NCBI GenBank assembly: GCA_963678705.1
Contig: OY783219.1
Coordinates: 11,408,001-11,472,000, forward strand
DNA from: Panorpa germanica
Lineage: Eukaryota > Arthropoda > Insecta > Mecoptera > Panorpidae
Direction: 5' to 3'
Length of the DNA: 64,000 bases
The notes under the pieces are model-generated. The model made no database searches, was not told where the DNA came from, and was given only the letters and a program-made list of their open reading frames with translations. This document shows positions 62,719 to 64,000 of this stretch, piece by piece. The position numbers were made by a program, and so were the translations under genes. Each line of letters begins with the position of its first letter. Within the stretch, counting starts at the first letter, position 1.

Positions 62719-63211
62719 CGTACACACTGGTGCAACTTAATCATGCGACATCCAACATTTATATACTTTCATTCATAAGTTGATATTATTTAGACATGAG
62801 TGTACTAAATGGATTGTATGATTAAACATACAACACTAATAAAACCTTAACTTATAATATTTTTTAAAATTATAGGTAGATTTTTATGAAACAAAAATGT
62901 TTCAATCTTTCGGCGGAATTCTAAAAGGATTGCTATTATGAATGTGATCTCGAGCAAAAGGATCAGTCTCTAGTATAATCTCAGTGTTGACGTTTTTTTT
63001 AGTTGTGTTTAGTAAATAAATAAAAATAATTGAAAATTGTGTTTACATGACCAAATGAAATAGACCTATTTGACAAGGGTAAGCACGAGTTAGCACATTA
63101 GCACATTGTTAAATAACTGAGTTTTATTACTTCCTTTTTCTAAAGCAGGTTGAAGGAATTTGTTCGAAATATGAAAGCTTCCGGCGTATTAAGTTGCATG
63201 TCGCACTAGTG
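62719..63211. mobile_element. ~490 bp TIR element
   Basis: CGTACACACTGGTGCAAC at the left and TTGCATGTCGCACTAGTGTG then GACG at the right are imperfect inverted repeats. The pairing continues inward with AACTTAATCATGCGAC and GCGTATTAAGTTGCATG. Non-coding, with a second related copy at 60226-60527. Confidence 0.55.
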
Positions 63212-64000
63212 TGGACGTGTTGTACAACTTCTTCCAACAAATGTTGGATAACGCATGTTTAATTCACACGTATGTGTACGATACTTAAGGATATGGTTGG
63301 TAACCATATCTTCCAATATAAATAAAAATTAAATACAGTGCGTTGGTAGGCGTATTACTTGACAAAGGCTGGACCGATTTGGCTATTTCTTTTTTTAAAT
63401 ATTCGTAATAGTCTGAATATGGTTTTTAGAGAAGGAAAACTTGGAAAATTTAAAAATTCTGAAAAAACTTGAGGTGCTTTTTTCCATGAGATTTGATTGT
63501 CAAATTGTGAATTAAATTAATAGTGACGAAAAATTGATTCACTTGTTTATTTTAATTAAATTGTGAAAAATATTTTTGAAATTTGGACAGGACAACGTTT
63601 GTTAGGTCAGATAGTAATACAATAAAACCATGATTCACGTATTCAAGCGAAAAAATTATTATTTATAGGCTCTAGCTGTTACTAATTATATGTCTAATAA
63701 AAGAATCGTTTGATGTAGTCTTGCTCAACAGTGGCCTTTGTAATAATGTAATAATATGTATTCGTGGTATAAATTACAGATTGCATTCAGTTTGTCCTTG
63801 CAAATGCGAAATTCTATCATGTCTTAATGACGTATGAATAAAATGCTAATGATTCTACATCTAACGCTGCTAACCCACGTGCAAAGTTGGGGAATCCCAC
63901 TTGGAGCTGCCATTACTATGCTCGGCTAAATACTGTTTCAATACAAAAAAACGTGACCTCATACTTACATAGCTTACAATATAGTGGGTTATTGACATTT

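Larger units (their letters stand above)
49529..64000. other. 14.5 kb gene-poor region, probably bestrophin first intron or 5' flank
   Basis: No exon with plausible coding similarity was found on either strand. I looked on the minus strand for the missing bestrophin start exon by checking GTCAT (reverse of ATGAC) contexts and found none that fit. Recognised repeats are listed separately. Less AT-rich patches without an assigned family lie at about 49570-49760 (GGGGAGGGGAGTCATAAG, mariner-MITE-like) and 52325-52400 (CGGGTCCGGG-type). Two more are at 61075-61150 (an AGTCGG-rich terminus ending ACTCCACAGCACTG, hAT-like) and 63340-63400 (GGCTGGACCGATTTGGC). The rest is AT-rich and featureless to me. 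Confidence 0.55.

Noticed and set aside
63340-63620. Possible end of a larger mobile element (GGCTGGACCGATTTGGC and nearby sequence)
   Set aside because: The motif looks familiar from dispersed insect repeats, but no terminus, partner or coding frame is visible before the window ends, so no element is called.

Overview
The window is AT-rich insect nuclear DNA. Spliced genes with GT-AG introns are scattered among many degraded DNA transposons, MITEs and LINE tails. Several features point to an arthropod, and an insect in particular: a ZAD-type zinc-finger gene, a bestrophin of the insect type, and a LINE whose C-terminus resembles ones I associate with Hymenoptera. That order-level placement is an inference. 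I saw no LTR retrotransposon, endogenous virus or Polinton.

Layout. (1) 357-512 (+) is the last coding exon of an unidentified gene. (2) 4434-14196 (+) is a complete 17-exon hnRNP U-like gene (SAP, acidic linker, SPRY, P-loop kinase-like domain, RGG and Q/W-rich tail). (3) 16802-23629 (+) is a complete 12-exon ZAD plus C2H2 zinc-finger gene. (4) 23816-29885 is a repeat-only block: a duplicated 3' flank, a small foldback MITE, a minisatellite, and a 4.2 kb almost spacerless palindrome whose arms are arrays of ~146 bp repeats. (5) 31253-33764 (+) is the centriole gene POC1. (6) 34016-34618 (-) is the copper chaperone ATOX1, tail to tail with POC1. (7) 36915-49528 (-) is a bestrophin chloride-channel gene lacking only its first coding exon, which I could not find and which probably lies beyond the right edge. 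(8) 49529-64000 has no gene I recognise; it is probably bestrophin first intron or 5' flank, filled with LINE tails, a Harbinger remnant, SINE-like copies and MITEs.

Exon models were joined by hand from splice signals. For the four complete genes the summed exon lengths are exact multiples of three (1556, 910, 471 and 77 residues), and the seven bestrophin exons keep phase throughout. The genes are unrelated housekeeping functions (nuclear RNA binding, transcription factor, centriole assembly, copper delivery, anion channel) and do not form a pathway.

The most unusual structure is the foldback palindrome at about 25642-29885. The next most informative is a LINE insertion at 12657-13592, whose 13-bp target-site duplication has copied an exon end together with its splice donor.
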